The translations under genes and the position numbers were made by a program. From an uncultured Selenomonadales bacterium (lineage in GTDB: Bacteria; Bacillota; Negativicutes; Acidaminococcales; Acidaminococcaceae): a DNA stretch of 64,000 bases. Below, in pieces: positions 44,365 through 53,533 of this stretch. The notes under the pieces are model-generated. The model did not search any database. It was not told the origin of the DNA and saw only the letters and a list, made by a program, of their open reading frames with translations. Location of the stretch: NCBI GenBank assembly GCA_900315805.1, contig ONAN01000001.1, forward strand, positions 62,001 to 126,000. Reading direction: 5' to 3'. Positions within the stretch are counted from its first letter, which is position 1. Each line of letters starts with the position of its first letter.

Positions 44365-45729
44365 ATGCGCGTGGAAGTTATTACGACGGGCACGGAGCTG
44401 CTCCTGGGCGAAATCGTGAACGAGAATTTCGTCTATCTGGCCCGCGAATTGAACCAGCGCGGCTTTGACGTGCTGTATCAGACGACGGTGGGCGACAACC
44501 CCGGACGCATCAAGGAGGCCCTGCGGCTGGCGGCGTCCCGGGCGGACATCGTCATCACGTCGGGCGGCCTGGGGCCGACCCGGGGCGACATCACGAAGGA
44601 AGAGGTGGCCGAGTACTGCGGTGCACCGCTCTATATGAACCTGGAGGTGTGGAACCACATCCAGGAACTGTTGTCGCGCCGGAATGCCTGCATCACCAGC
44701 AACAATGACAAACAGGCCTATGTGCCGAGCGGCGCCATCGTCCTGCGGAACGAGGTAGGGACGGCGCCGGGGCTGGTCCTGAAACATCCCGAAGACAAGA
44801 CGGTCTTCATCATGCTGCCGGGACCGCCGTACGAACTCCGGTATGTCTGCGAGCACGAGTTGTTCCCTTATCTGGAGAAGGAATACGCCCATCTGGGCAT
44901 CATCAAGTCCCATACCCTGAAAGTGCGCGGCCTGGGCGAATCGCGCGTGGCGGCCATGCTGGACAATCTCATCGTGCGGCAGACCAATCCCACCATCGCC
45001 CTCTACGCGCGGCACGGGGATATTTTGGTGCGCCTGACGGCCAAAGCGCCGTCGGCACCGGAAGCAGACGCCCTTATCGCGCGTATGCAATATAAGATTG
45101 AAGCCATCATCGGCCGCTATGTCTACGGCTACGACGAAGACAGCCTGCCCGAAGTGCTGGGCCGGGAACTGCTGAAAAAGCAGCAATGGATCGCCTTCGC
45201 CGAATCCTGTACGGGCGGCCTGGTCACGAGCCTCATGACGGATGTCCCGGGCAGTTCCGCCTACGTGAAGGGTTCCGTCGTCTCCTATACGGAGGCCGTC
45301 AAGAACAGTGTTCTGGGCGTGAGCAAAACGGACTTGTCCCGGAAAGGGGCCGTCAGCCCGGAAGTAGCCCGGGAGATGGCCGAAGGCGTCCGGGAAACGC
45401 TGGGGACGGACCTGGGCGTCAGCGTTACGGGCCTGGCAGGGCCCGGCGGCGGTACGAAAAAGAAACCCGTCGGCCTCGTCTATATGGCGGTGGCCGATGC
45501 GGACGGCACGGTCTGCCGCGAATTCCATTTCAGCGGCAGCCGGACGCAGATTAAGCTGCGCGCCGCCATGGCGGCCATCGGCCTGGCCTACGACCGGACC
45601 CAGGGCCTGTTGGAACCGACCGAGGAAGATGAAAAGGCGACGCGCCAGTCCCGTGAGAAGAAAGCACGGAAGGCCGAGCGGGAAGCAAAAAGACAGAAAC
45701 GGCTGCAAGCCGGTGGAGGAGAAAAATGA
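44365..45729 (+). CDS. cinA: CinA: competence/damage-inducible protein, NMN deamidase
   Basis: A 454-residue two-domain protein. The N-terminal molybdopterin-binding-like (COG1058) domain, EVITTGTELLLGEIVNENFVYLARELN and SGGLGPTRGDITKEE, has ADP-ribose pyrophosphatase activity in studied homologues. The C-terminal PncC domain (AESCTGGLVTSLMTDVPGSS, VSVTGLAGPGGGT) deamidates nicotinamide mononucleotide, recycling pyridine nucleotides. The last 35 residues are Lys/Arg/Glu-rich. The stop overlaps the DEAD-box helicase start as ATGA. recA, which often follows cinA, is not here. Confidence 0.95.
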   Translation: MRVEVITTGTELLLGEIVNENFVYLARELNQRGFDVLYQTTVGDNPGRIKEALRLAASRADIVITSGGLGPTRGDITKEEVAEYCGAPLYMNLEVWNHIQELLSRRNACITSNNDKQAYVPSGAIVLRNEVGTAPGLVLKHPEDKTVFIMLPGPPYELRYVCEHELFPYLEKEYAHLGIIKSHTLKVRGLGESRVAAMLDNLIVRQTNPTIALYARHGDILVRLTAKAPSAPEADALIARMQYKIEAIIGRYVYGYDEDSLPEVLGRELLKKQQWIAFAESCTGGLVTSLMTDVPGSSAYVKGSVVSYTEAVKNSVLGVSKTDLSRKGAVSPEVAREMAEGVRETLGTDLGVSVTGLAGPGGGTKKKPVGLVYMAVADADGTVCREFHFSGSRTQIKLRAAMAAIGLAYDRTQGLLEPTEEDEKATRQSREKKARKAEREAKRQKRLQAGGGEK

Positions 45730-47315
45730 CGACACAAACGGAAAATTTCGGTGAACTGGTATTGGAAAAACGCGTTGTGACAGCCCTGAAGGACATGGGC
45801 TTTGAAGAACCGTCGCCAATCCAGCTGCAGGCCGTTCCTTTGCTGCTGGAAGGCAAGGACATCATCGGCCAGGCACAGACCGGCACCGGCAAGACGGCTG
45901 CTTTCGGCATCCCCATCGTGCAGGGGATTGAAGACCACCGCCACATCCAGGCCCTGATCCTGAGCCCCACGCGCGAACTGGCCATCCAGGTGGCGGAAGA
46001 AATCGGCAACATCGGCCGCACGAAGCATATCCGTGCCGTGCCTGTCTACGGCGGACAGCCTATCGAACGGCAGATCCGCGCCCTCAAGAGCGGCGTCCAG
46101 ATCGTCATCGGCACGCCGGGCCGCCTGCTGGACCATATCCACCGCGGCACGATCAAACTGGACCACGTCCGTTACCTGGTTCTGGACGAAGCCGATGAAA
46201 TGCTCGACATGGGCTTCATCGACGACATCGAGGAAATCCTGGGCCATATCCCGACGGAACGGCAGACCATGCTCTTCTCGGCCACCATGCCGCGTCCTAT
46301 CCTGAGCCTGACGAAGCGCTACATGCGGGCTCCCCAGATGGTCACGGTCAGCAAGGAGGAAATCACCGTTCCCCTGATTGAGCAGTATTATTTCGAAACC
46401 CGCGACAAGGTCGAAGGCATTTCCCGCCTGCTGGACGCCGGCATCGACGGCAAAATGATCATCTTCTGCCGCACGAAACGCGGCGTCGACGACCTGGTTG
46501 CCGCCCTGGGCAGCCGCGGCTACATTGCCGAAGGCCTGCACGGCGACCTGACCCAGACCCAGCGGGACCGTGTCATGAAAAAGTTCCGCGAAGGCCGCCT
46601 GGACATCCTCATCGCGACGGATGTAGCCGCTCGCGGCCTTGATATCGATAATGTGCAGTATGTCATCAACTACGACATCCCGCAGGATCCGGAGAGCTAT
46701 GTGCACCGCATCGGCCGCACGGGCCGTGCCGGCAATACGGGCGTCGCCCTGACCTTCATCCTGCCGCGGGAATTCCGTCAACTGAAACTGATCGAGCGGG
46801 TGGCGCGGACGCGGATCCGCCGCCGCGAACTGCCGACGACGACGGATGTCCTCGAACACCAGCGCGAACAGATCATCTCCAAGATGCAGTCCTTGCTGGA
46901 AATTGATGATTACGCCGACTATATGCCGATTGTGACGGCCCTGAGCAAGGAATACGAAGTGGAAGAAATCGCCGCCGCCGCCCTGAAACTGATGCAGGAA
47001 GGCAACAAGGCCCTGGAAATCCACGAAGAGAAGAACACCATCAGCGACCTGACCAATACGGGCGGCCGCCCCGGTATGGTGCGCTTCTTCCTGAATATCG
47101 GCCGGAACCAGAAGGTGACCGTGCCGGACCTGGTACGGGCCATCTCCAAAGAAGCGGAAATCCCGGCCCGCAGTATCGGGTTAGTCAATATCTTCGACAA
47201 GTTCTCCTTTGTGGAAGTGCCGGAGCAGTTCGCGGAACGCGTACTGGCTGTGATGCACAAGAACAGCATCCGCGGCTACAGGGTGAACATCGAGCCGGCC
47301 CGCGCCAGACAGTGA
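45726..47315 (+). CDS. DEAD-box ATP-dependent RNA helicase (CshA/DeaD type)
   Basis: A 529-residue helicase. Motifs in order: Q motif (FEEPSPIQLQAVP), Walker A AQTGTGKT, PTRELAIQ, TPGRLLDH, DEAD as LDEADEML, SAT as FSATMP, and the second RecA domain with IATDVAARGLDI and HRIGRTGRAG. A C-terminal region (about residue 455 to 529, GMVRFFLNIGRNQKVTVPDLV and VEVPEQFAERVLAVM) fits the DbpA-type RNA-binding domain, with a dimerisation-like segment before it. Such proteins unwind mRNA and rRNA in degradosomes and ribosome assembly. Translationally coupled to cinA by the ATGA overlap. Confidence 0.95.
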   Translation: MTTQTENFGELVLEKRVVTALKDMGFEEPSPIQLQAVPLLLEGKDIIGQAQTGTGKTAAFGIPIVQGIEDHRHIQALILSPTRELAIQVAEEIGNIGRTKHIRAVPVYGGQPIERQIRALKSGVQIVIGTPGRLLDHIHRGTIKLDHVRYLVLDEADEMLDMGFIDDIEEILGHIPTERQTMLFSATMPRPILSLTKRYMRAPQMVTVSKEEITVPLIEQYYFETRDKVEGISRLLDAGIDGKMIIFCRTKRGVDDLVAALGSRGYIAEGLHGDLTQTQRDRVMKKFREGRLDILIATDVAARGLDIDNVQYVINYDIPQDPESYVHRIGRTGRAGNTGVALTFILPREFRQLKLIERVARTRIRRRELPTTTDVLEHQREQIISKMQSLLEIDDYADYMPIVTALSKEYEVEEIAAAALKLMQEGNKALEIHEEKNTISDLTNTGGRPGMVRFFLNIGRNQKVTVPDLVRAISKEAEIPARSIGLVNIFDKFSFVEVPEQFAERVLAVMHKNSIRGYRVNIEPARARQ

Positions 47316-47365
47316 CGCGGACGGCAGGGAAGGGTGCCTGAGGGCACCGGGGAGGAACCCTCATC

Positions 47366-49195
47366 ATGCGTGAAATCCTTGGTAAGGTGGACGGACTGAA
47401 AAATTCCGTCCTGAACGCACTGGAACAACTGTATGACCTGGAAATTCCCGACTGGCAGGTCCTGACGGCGGAGGCCCTGGAAAAGATGGCCTCCATTACG
47501 GCCGCCATCAACCGGGAAGTGAACATTTATGTGGACCGTCACGGCAAGGTGGTCAGCGTGGCCGTGGGGGACAGCAGCACCGTGACGCTGCCCGATGTCG
47601 ACCTGCGGCGCGGCCGCAACCGGCTGAGCGGGGTCCGCTGCATCCATACCCATCCCGGCGGGGACGAACGCTTGAGCGGTATCGACCTGTCGGCGCTGCG
47701 CAACAACCGGTACGACCTGATGGCCGCCATCGGCGTGGACGAGGAGAACCCGGCCGCGTCGAAGCTGGACTTCGCCATCATCACGGGGCGTGATGACAAC
47801 GACCAGCTCGAGGTACAGGAATACGGGCCGGTGACGGCCAGGGACCTGGAGGTCCTGTTCCTGCCGAACCTGATCACGACGTCGGAAAAACTGCTGGCCT
47901 CGGAAGACAAGACGGAAAACAATAAGGACGAGCGGCCCGAACGGGCCATCCTGGTCGGCATGGAATACGGTAAACCGGGACGGACCTTGTGGACGGCGGA
48001 AGATTCCCTGCAGGAACTGAAGCAGCTGGCGGAAACGGCCGGGGCGGACGTCGTGGCCCTGTTCAACCAGAAGCGGCCCAAACCGGATCCGGGATTCTTC
48101 ATCGGCCGCGGCAAGGTCCGGGAGCTGGCGCTGTTCGCCCAGCAGGAAGATATCGACCTGGCCGTCTTCGACGAGGAATTGTCCCCGGCCCAGGAACGGA
48201 ACCTGGAACGGGCCCTCGGCATCAAGGTGCTCGACCGTACGGCCTTAATCCTGGACATTTTCGCCCAGCGGGCCCGCACCAACGAAGGCAAGCTGCAGGT
48301 GGAACTGGCCCAGCTGCAGTATTCCCTGCCGCGCATCATGGGGCAGGGCCTCACGCTTTCCCGTCTGGGCGGCGGTATCGGTACGCGCGGACCCGGCGAA
48401 ACGAAACTCGAAACGGACCGCCGTGTCATCCGGGACCGCATCGCCTATATCAAGGGCTGCATCGACAAGGTTGCCAACGTGCGGCAGCTGCATCGTACCA
48501 ACCGGTCGCGCAACCGCGTGCCGACCATCAGCCTGGTCGGGTATACGAACGCCGGCAAGTCGACGCTGCTGAACACGCTGACCCAGGCCGACGTCTATGC
48601 CCGCGACCAGTTGTTCGCCACCCTGGATCCGACGACACGGCAGCTGGAACTGCCGGATAAACGGGAAGCCATCCTGACGGACACGGTCGGATTCATCCAG
48701 CGCCTGCCGCACCAGCTGGTGGCGGCCTTCAAGTCGACGCTGGAAGAAACGGTGGAGGCCGACCTGCTGCTCCATGTGGTGGATGTGAGCCATCCCCTCT
48801 ACAAGGAACAGAGCAGTGCCGTCTACCAGGTACTGGAAGAGGTAGGGGTGAAGGACAAACCCATCCTCACGGTGTTCAATAAAATCGATAAACTGCCGCC
48901 GGACAGCGGTTTGCTGGAACAGCTGCGCGCCATTCCGGAAAGCGTCTGCATTTCCGCCAAACAGGGCACAGGCCTGGATGACCTGATGGAACTGATTACG
49001 GAACATCTGCAGATGAAGTCCGTCGAACTGGAGCTGCTGATTCCGTACAGCGAATCGGGCAAGGCGGCCAAACTCCATACGGCAGGGACCATCCTGAAGG
49101 AGGAATACCTGGCGGAAGGCACGAAGGTGACCGTCCGGCTGGATATTTCCGAGGCGGATGCCTGGCAGCCCTACGTAGTGGAACCGAAAGCCTGA
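47366..49195 (+). CDS. hflX: GTPase HflX, long clostridial form
   Basis: HflX is a ribosome-binding GTPase that splits stalled 70S ribosomes. The 609-residue protein has an extra N-terminal region of about 190 residues, common in clostridial and Negativicutes forms. Then follow the HflX subdomain 1 (FFIGRGKVRELALFAQQEDIDLAVFDEELSPAQ), the Gly-rich GGGIGTRGPGETKLETDRR helix region, and the G domain: GYTNAGKST (G1), DTVGFI (G3), NKID (G4) and SAK (G5). A short C-terminal domain ends the chain. AGGAAC precedes the ATG; 50 bases after the helicase. Confidence 0.95.
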   Translation: MREILGKVDGLKNSVLNALEQLYDLEIPDWQVLTAEALEKMASITAAINREVNIYVDRHGKVVSVAVGDSSTVTLPDVDLRRGRNRLSGVRCIHTHPGGDERLSGIDLSALRNNRYDLMAAIGVDEENPAASKLDFAIITGRDDNDQLEVQEYGPVTARDLEVLFLPNLITTSEKLLASEDKTENNKDERPERAILVGMEYGKPGRTLWTAEDSLQELKQLAETAGADVVALFNQKRPKPDPGFFIGRGKVRELALFAQQEDIDLAVFDEELSPAQERNLERALGIKVLDRTALILDIFAQRARTNEGKLQVELAQLQYSLPRIMGQGLTLSRLGGGIGTRGPGETKLETDRRVIRDRIAYIKGCIDKVANVRQLHRTNRSRNRVPTISLVGYTNAGKSTLLNTLTQADVYARDQLFATLDPTTRQLELPDKREAILTDTVGFIQRLPHQLVAAFKSTLEETVEADLLLHVVDVSHPLYKEQSSAVYQVLEEVGVKDKPILTVFNKIDKLPPDSGLLEQLRAIPESVCISAKQGTGLDDLMELITEHLQMKSVELELLIPYSESGKAAKLHTAGTILKEEYLAEGTKVTVRLDISEADAWQPYVVEPKA

Positions 49196-49271
49196 CGGGT
49201 ACCAGCCGTCACGGCAAAAGCGAACAAAGAAACAAACAAAAATATAGAAAGCAAAAGGTGAAGAAAAGGCA

Positions 49272-50543
49272 ATGGAAATCTCCCAGCAGCAATGTTCGGT
49301 AAAGTTTACCGATCTCGAAAAATACGCTATGGACCTCGTAGCGAAACAGACCCACTATTACGATGAAATCTCTTTCTACAACACACACAAGGTCGTACAG
49401 GCCTTCCGCGACAACATGGTTTCCGATTATTACATGAAACCGACGACGGGGTACGCCTACGACGATGTGGGACGTACGAAGCTGGATGAGATTTATGCCG
49501 ACATCTTCAATACGGAAGCGGCCCTGGTCCGCTCCCAGTTCGTGTCCGGCACGCACGCGCTGGCCGTGGCCATGCTGGGCAACCTGAAACCGGGCGACGA
49601 AGTCATTGCGGCTACGGGCGCCCCCTACGACACGATGCAGACCATCATCGGCTATCCCGATCCCGTACCGGGTTCCCTGGTCGACATGGGCGTGCAGTAC
49701 AAGGAAATCAAGATGCGCGGCAACAAGATCAATGTCCGCGCTGTCCGTGAAGCCCTGACGGACAAGACGAAGATGATCCATATCCAGCGTTCCTGCGGCT
49801 ACAGCAATGAGCGCGAAACCCTGGACGTGGCTTCCATCGGCGCCCTCATCAAATCCATCAAGCGGGTGCGCCCCGATGTCATCTGCTTCGTCGACAACTG
49901 CTACGGCGAATTCACGGAAAAGCTGGAACCGACCGATGTCGGCGCCGACCTGATGGCCGGTTCCCTCATCAAGAACCTCGGCGGGGGACTGGCCCCGACG
50001 GGCGGCTATATCGTCGGCCGCAAGGATCTGGTCTACAACGCGGCCTGCCGCCTGACCGTTCCCGGCCTGGCCGGTGAAATGGGGGCGACCCTGGGGGATA
50101 CGGCCCGTGAATTTTACGAAGGCCTGTTCCTGGCCCCGCACGTCGTCATGCAGGCCGTCAAAACGGCCGTCTTTGCCGCAGCCGTCTTCGAGAAGCTGGG
50201 CTACGAAGTGAAACCGGGCCCGGAAATCCTGCGCCACGACATCATCCAGTGCATCACGCTCCATACGCCGTACCGCCTGGAGAAGTTCTGTGAAGCCATT
50301 CAGGCAAATTCCCCCGTGGACGCCCACGTCATTCCTGTACCGGGTGACCTGCCCGGTTACGCGGACCCCATCATCATGGCAGCCGGCACGTTTGTACAGG
50401 GCGCGTCCATTGAACTGAGCTGCGACGGACCCATGCGCGAGCCCTACAATGTTTTCCTGCAGGGCGGCCTGACCTATGAACATGGACTTTTGGCCATCAT
50501 GGAAGCGGCCAAACAGATCGGCAGGGCAGACCAGGAAGAGTGA
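49272..50543 (+). CDS. Methionine gamma-lyase-like PLP enzyme (aluminium-resistance family)
   Basis: A 423-residue fold-type I PLP protein of the Met_gamma_lyase/aluminium-resistance family. Visible marks: RSQFVSGTHALAVAMLGNL (cofactor phosphate), CFVDNCYGEF with the pyridine-binding Asp, and the Schiff-base lysine in GSLIKNLGGGLAPTGGYIVG (about residue 235). Family members are often encoded beside hflX in Firmicutes, as here. A carbon-sulfur lyase activity is predicted by homology, but I know of no firm substrate for this branch. It is the last plus-strand gene before lexA, with a shared terminator. Confidence 0.9.
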   Translation: MEISQQQCSVKFTDLEKYAMDLVAKQTHYYDEISFYNTHKVVQAFRDNMVSDYYMKPTTGYAYDDVGRTKLDEIYADIFNTEAALVRSQFVSGTHALAVAMLGNLKPGDEVIAATGAPYDTMQTIIGYPDPVPGSLVDMGVQYKEIKMRGNKINVRAVREALTDKTKMIHIQRSCGYSNERETLDVASIGALIKSIKRVRPDVICFVDNCYGEFTEKLEPTDVGADLMAGSLIKNLGGGLAPTGGYIVGRKDLVYNAACRLTVPGLAGEMGATLGDTAREFYEGLFLAPHVVMQAVKTAVFAAAVFEKLGYEVKPGPEILRHDIIQCITLHTPYRLEKFCEAIQANSPVDAHVIPVPGDLPGYADPIIMAAGTFVQGASIELSCDGPMREPYNVFLQGGLTYEHGLLAIMEAAKQIGRADQEE

Positions 50544-50650
50544 CTGAAAGCAGAAGGACATTGTAATGATATCAATATGACATCACAACGATGATGGAAT
50601 GACAGCAGTTACAGTTTCCGTCCTGACAAAACACCATAGGGAAATAACAA

Positions 50651-50695
50651 AAAACGAGGCAGAACCCGGTTCAGGGTCCTGCCTCGTATCTTTTT
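50651..50695. terminator. Bidirectional terminator between the PLP gene and lexA
   Basis: ACGAGGCAG-AACCC-GGTTCA-GGGTC-CTGCCTCGT hairpin with TTTTT on the plus strand and AAAAAA upstream, which gives six Us on the minus strand. Confidence 0.9.
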
Positions 50696-50742
50696 AGGCA
50701 ATGGGACGGTTTACAATATGGTACGTATTAATGAATCCAACA

Positions 50743-51420
50743 TCAGAGCATCCGGAAGACGGCAATGACTTTTCCTATGACGTGGATGTTGTCACCGCCT
50801 ATGATTGGTTCGTACTTATCGTTTTCCGGCTGCAGACGGATATTCCGCAAATCCTTGAAATAGCGCTTGACCGTCGTGCGGGGACCGTCGATTTCGCCAT
50901 CGATGAGGGCCACGACGATATCGCCGTTGTTCGCGTATTCCTGCTTGCGGACGACGATGTAGTCATGATCCAGGATGCCGGCGTTGATCATACTGTCGCC
51001 GGTCACGGCGAGCATGAACACATTTTCGCGCGTACCGATCAGATCCAGCGGAATGGGGTAGGTTTCTTCAATGTTTTCCACGGCAAGGATTGGTTTACCG
51101 GCCGTCACGTTGCCGACCAGTGGCACGGGAATGACGGTCTTGTTGCGCCAGGAAGCGTCCTGGGTCAGCTCGATGGCACGCGGCTTGGCGGAATCGCGCT
51201 GGATGAAGCCCATTTCCTGCAGCTTATGCAGGTGGTTATGGACGCTGGCCGTGGACGACAGGCCGACGGCCTTGCAGATTTCCCGGACGGAAGGCGGATA
51301 TCCTTTTTCCATCGTGAAATTGCGTATATAATGAAGAACCTGACGCTGCCGTTCGGTCAGCATATCTTCGGTATAAACGCCGTCAAAGTCCTTGGGAATC
51401 ATGCTTTTATGCCTTGCCAT
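50743..51420 (-). CDS. lexA: LexA repressor
   Basis: LexA represses SOS genes and cleaves itself when RecA filaments form. The 225-residue protein has the winged helix (LTERQRQVLHYIRNF, PPSVREICKAVGLSSTASVHNHLHKL), the Ala107-Gly108 cleavage site in VTAGKP, the catalytic Ser143 in GDSMINAG and Lys185 in TTVKRYF. An N-terminal extension of about 20 residues (MARHKSMIPKDFDGVYTEDM) precedes the DNA-binding domain. The ATG at 51420 was chosen because GGAGG lies 8 bases upstream; the longer frame runs back into the promoter. A consensus promoter overlapped by an SOS box indicates autoregulation. Confidence 0.97.
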   Translation of the reverse strand: MARHKSMIPKDFDGVYTEDMLTERQRQVLHYIRNFTMEKGYPPSVREICKAVGLSSTASVHNHLHKLQEMGFIQRDSAKPRAIELTQDASWRNKTVIPVPLVGNVTAGKPILAVENIEETYPIPLDLIGTRENVFMLAVTGDSMINAGILDHDYIVVRKQEYANNGDIVVALIDGEIDGPRTTVKRYFKDLRNIRLQPENDKYEPIIGGDNIHVIGKVIAVFRML

Positions 51421-51490
51421 AATGTAAAACCTCCGGAAATGATAATGAATCTGCAGAACATTCATTTGATAGACAGTTTTTAACAACTTT

Positions 51491-51519
51491 ATTATAGCAA
51501 ATGGAACAGACAGTGTCAA
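51491..51519 (-). promoter_or_regulatory. Consensus promoter of lexA
   Basis: Minus strand: perfect TTGACA (51519-51514), 17-base spacer, perfect TATAAT (51496-51491). Confidence 0.95.
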
Positions 51520-51529
51520 ACACTTGTTC
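51518..51529 (-). promoter_or_regulatory. SOS box (LexA operator)
   Basis: Minus strand GAACAAGTGTTT matches GAACNNNNGTTC in seven of eight fixed positions and overlaps the first two bases of the -35 element of the lexA promoter. Confidence 0.8.
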
Positions 51530-51833
51530 AAAACTGTTTGCCAAAATGCCTGCCGGAAGAGGAGGTAAAAACAGGGCCGGTTTTCCAGGTGATTTTCCGG
51601 ACCGTTTTTGGAAAGGGCCGTCCTGATTTACTTTGTTATTTTACGTCCGATAATATATATTATGTTAAATCTAAATCAAAAAAGAGGCCCCGATCCGTGC
51701 CTCAGCCATGGCCTTTGGACCACTGCCCCGGAAAATCAGTCTGTCCGCATTCATTTCAAAGCCATAACGCGTTTAAATCGTCTTTGAACGTTTTTAAACA
51801 ATTTTACGAGTAACTTATCGTCTGCAAAAGGAA
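51530..51833. other. Non-coding AT-rich gap of about 300 bases
   Basis: No gene can be supported here. A weak plus-strand promoter-like pair, TTGTTA (51633-51638) and TATATT (51656-51661) with a 17-base spacer, is followed by possible helices (GAGGC with GCCTC; GTTTAAA with TTTAAAC) and ends at the hairpin at 51835. An untranslated RNA is possible but unproven. A 91-codon frame at 51538-51813 lacks coding character. Confidence 0.4.
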
Positions 51834-51834
51834 A

Positions 51835-51886
51835 AGCTTCTCAAAAACGATTTTACGAGGTCGTTTTGAGAAGCTCTTACTTTTTT
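51835..51886. terminator. Terminator of the minus-strand operon, possibly bidirectional
   Basis: AGCTTCTCAAAAACGA (51835-51850) pairs with TCGTTTTGAGAAGCT (51861-51875). It is followed by TCTTACTTTTTT on the plus strand and by TTTTCCTTTT on the minus strand. Confidence 0.75.
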
Positions 51887-51897
51887 CGGATTCCCGT

Positions 51898-53496
51898 TTA
51901 TTCTTTTGGGGTACACGGACCGGTTCTGGTCTCGTCGGGTTCCTCTCCGGGCATTCCCAGTACCGGTATCCATTCCGGCTGCAGGTCGTCCGTATTTTTC
52001 CGGATCAGGAACATCGCACCTGCCTTATCCTTATAAAGGGAAATGCGTCCGTTGAACAGCAGCGGATAATCGGGTTTTTCCCTGCCGACGCCTTCGCCTT
52101 TCAGATAGATGGTCATTTCCTGGTCCGACGGAATCCTGCGCGTCTTGAAATTCAGCACATCCAGGTACTGGCGCAGCGTCGGACTTTTGACGCCCATGTG
52201 CAGCGCCGCTTCGACGGCCAGGCCCATGAAGCGCAGGTCGTTATGGAGCGTCCGGCTGATATGCTTTTTCTGGTCTGCCGTGTACGGCCCGCTGTAACTG
52301 AACAGGATGCTCGGCAGTTCCTTGTAGTGCCGTTCCAGATTCAGCGCCGTTTCAATGCTGGCGGGGTCTTTGTAGTTTTTCTCGCGCAGCGCCTGGCCGA
52401 ACAGGTCGTAAATGCGCGGCATGGTCAGGCCCCGCAGGCCCAGCGTCAGCGTGCCCAGTTCCGCCGCCTGGGCCGGAACGTCCACCAGTTTGTCCAGCCG
52501 GGTCTGGCAGTAGATCCAGTCATCCGGCAGCCGGACGAACTGCTGCAGCACGGGGTCCCGGTATCCGTAGGGTTCCGCGGCCTTCTGCGGCGCAAAGAAC
52601 GTGATGTTCTTCAGAAAATCCTCGCGGATGTTCTTCTTGGCATTCAGGTCCTCCGTATTTGCCGCCGTCAGTTCCCGGGACTTCTTCGTCCGCTTCAGCG
52701 GCGTGTATTCCTTTTTCAGGGCGTCCTTCTGGTTGTTCAGGTTCGGCAGCTCGAAATTTGTAGTGATAATGTAGAGGATATCGTTGGCACTGGTCAGGGC
52801 CAGCTGCATGTCATGACGCGCAAAATTCTTCCCGCCGTCTTCTTTAAACGATGTATCTTTTTCTTCATCAGGCAATTTTTCCACCAGATGGATGAAGACG
52901 TAAGGGGTTTTGCCCCGTTTCCCCGTGGACAGGCTGATGTCGGCATGGTCCAGCAGGGATGACGGAATCACGGCCAGGTGCGACGACCCGTCCTTGGCTT
53001 CAGCGGTGGTGCCTGCTTCGTCCCCTGCCGCAGGAACGGTGGGCTCTTCTACCAACACGTCGTCTTCCGGCGTGCGGTAATGATCCAGGTTATAGAGGAA
53101 ATAGTCGGCCTTGTTGGGGTCGATGCCATTGCGTTCCATCACGGCCAGGTCTTCGTAATTTTTGATGAAGTCCTTCGTGGTGAACTTTTTTCCCGTGGCG
53201 GCTTCCACCTGGGCGGCCGGTACGGCGTAGACCAGGCAGGTCGTCGACGTGTCTTCCGTAATGGTGATTTCCGGCTCGTCGTCCGCCGCCTGGGACGGTT
53301 CCTTATGCTCCGGCGGCGTCTGCAGCACGTAGGCGTAAAAGTCCTTCCCGACGAACTGTACGGCCGGATCGGGGGTCTTCACGCGGAAGCCCGAATCCGC
53401 ATCGGTGTACAGCGTTCGGCTGCCCAGGACCGGGGCGGCGGTTCCCAGGGCCAGGGCCAGCGTGAGGGCCGCCGCCGTGATACTTTTCTTTAACAT
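51898..53496 (-). CDS. Secreted protein of unknown function (532 aa)
   Basis: A 532-residue protein with a clear Sec signal peptide (MLKKSITAAALTLALALGTAAPVLG, cut near residue 25) and no later membrane segment. The N-terminal part begins SRTLYTDADSGFRVKTPDPA, then a low-complexity acidic stretch (about 70-85 and 150-170), a beta-rich middle with NFARHDMQLALTSANDILYIITTNFELP, and a C-terminal region with a YLKGEG and PDYPLLFNGRISLYKDKAGAMFLIRK strand pattern. I do not recognise the family. In a diderm organism it would be periplasmic or surface exposed. It follows nfnB by 37 bases on the same strand, so it may be the last gene of that operon; its products seem unrelated. Confidence 0.8.
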   Translation of the reverse strand: MLKKSITAAALTLALALGTAAPVLGSRTLYTDADSGFRVKTPDPAVQFVGKDFYAYVLQTPPEHKEPSQAADDEPEITITEDTSTTCLVYAVPAAQVEAATGKKFTTKDFIKNYEDLAVMERNGIDPNKADYFLYNLDHYRTPEDDVLVEEPTVPAAGDEAGTTAEAKDGSSHLAVIPSSLLDHADISLSTGKRGKTPYVFIHLVEKLPDEEKDTSFKEDGGKNFARHDMQLALTSANDILYIITTNFELPNLNNQKDALKKEYTPLKRTKKSRELTAANTEDLNAKKNIREDFLKNITFFAPQKAAEPYGYRDPVLQQFVRLPDDWIYCQTRLDKLVDVPAQAAELGTLTLGLRGLTMPRIYDLFGQALREKNYKDPASIETALNLERHYKELPSILFSYSGPYTADQKKHISRTLHNDLRFMGLAVEAALHMGVKSPTLRQYLDVLNFKTRRIPSDQEMTIYLKGEGVGREKPDYPLLFNGRISLYKDKAGAMFLIRKNTDDLQPEWIPVLGMPGEEPDETRTGPCTPKE

Positions 53497-53533
53497 CCTA
53501 AAACCTCGCTATCGGATGGACGTCCCGGCGGCC

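Noticed and set aside
42973-45819. Minus-strand open frame of 948 codons across rimO and cinA
   Set aside because: It is a shadow of two confident genes, with no motif and no ribosome binding site.
51538-51813. A 91-codon frame between lexA and the secreted-protein gene
   Set aside because: It has no ribosome binding site, unusual composition for this genome, and overlaps AT-rich promoter-like DNA.
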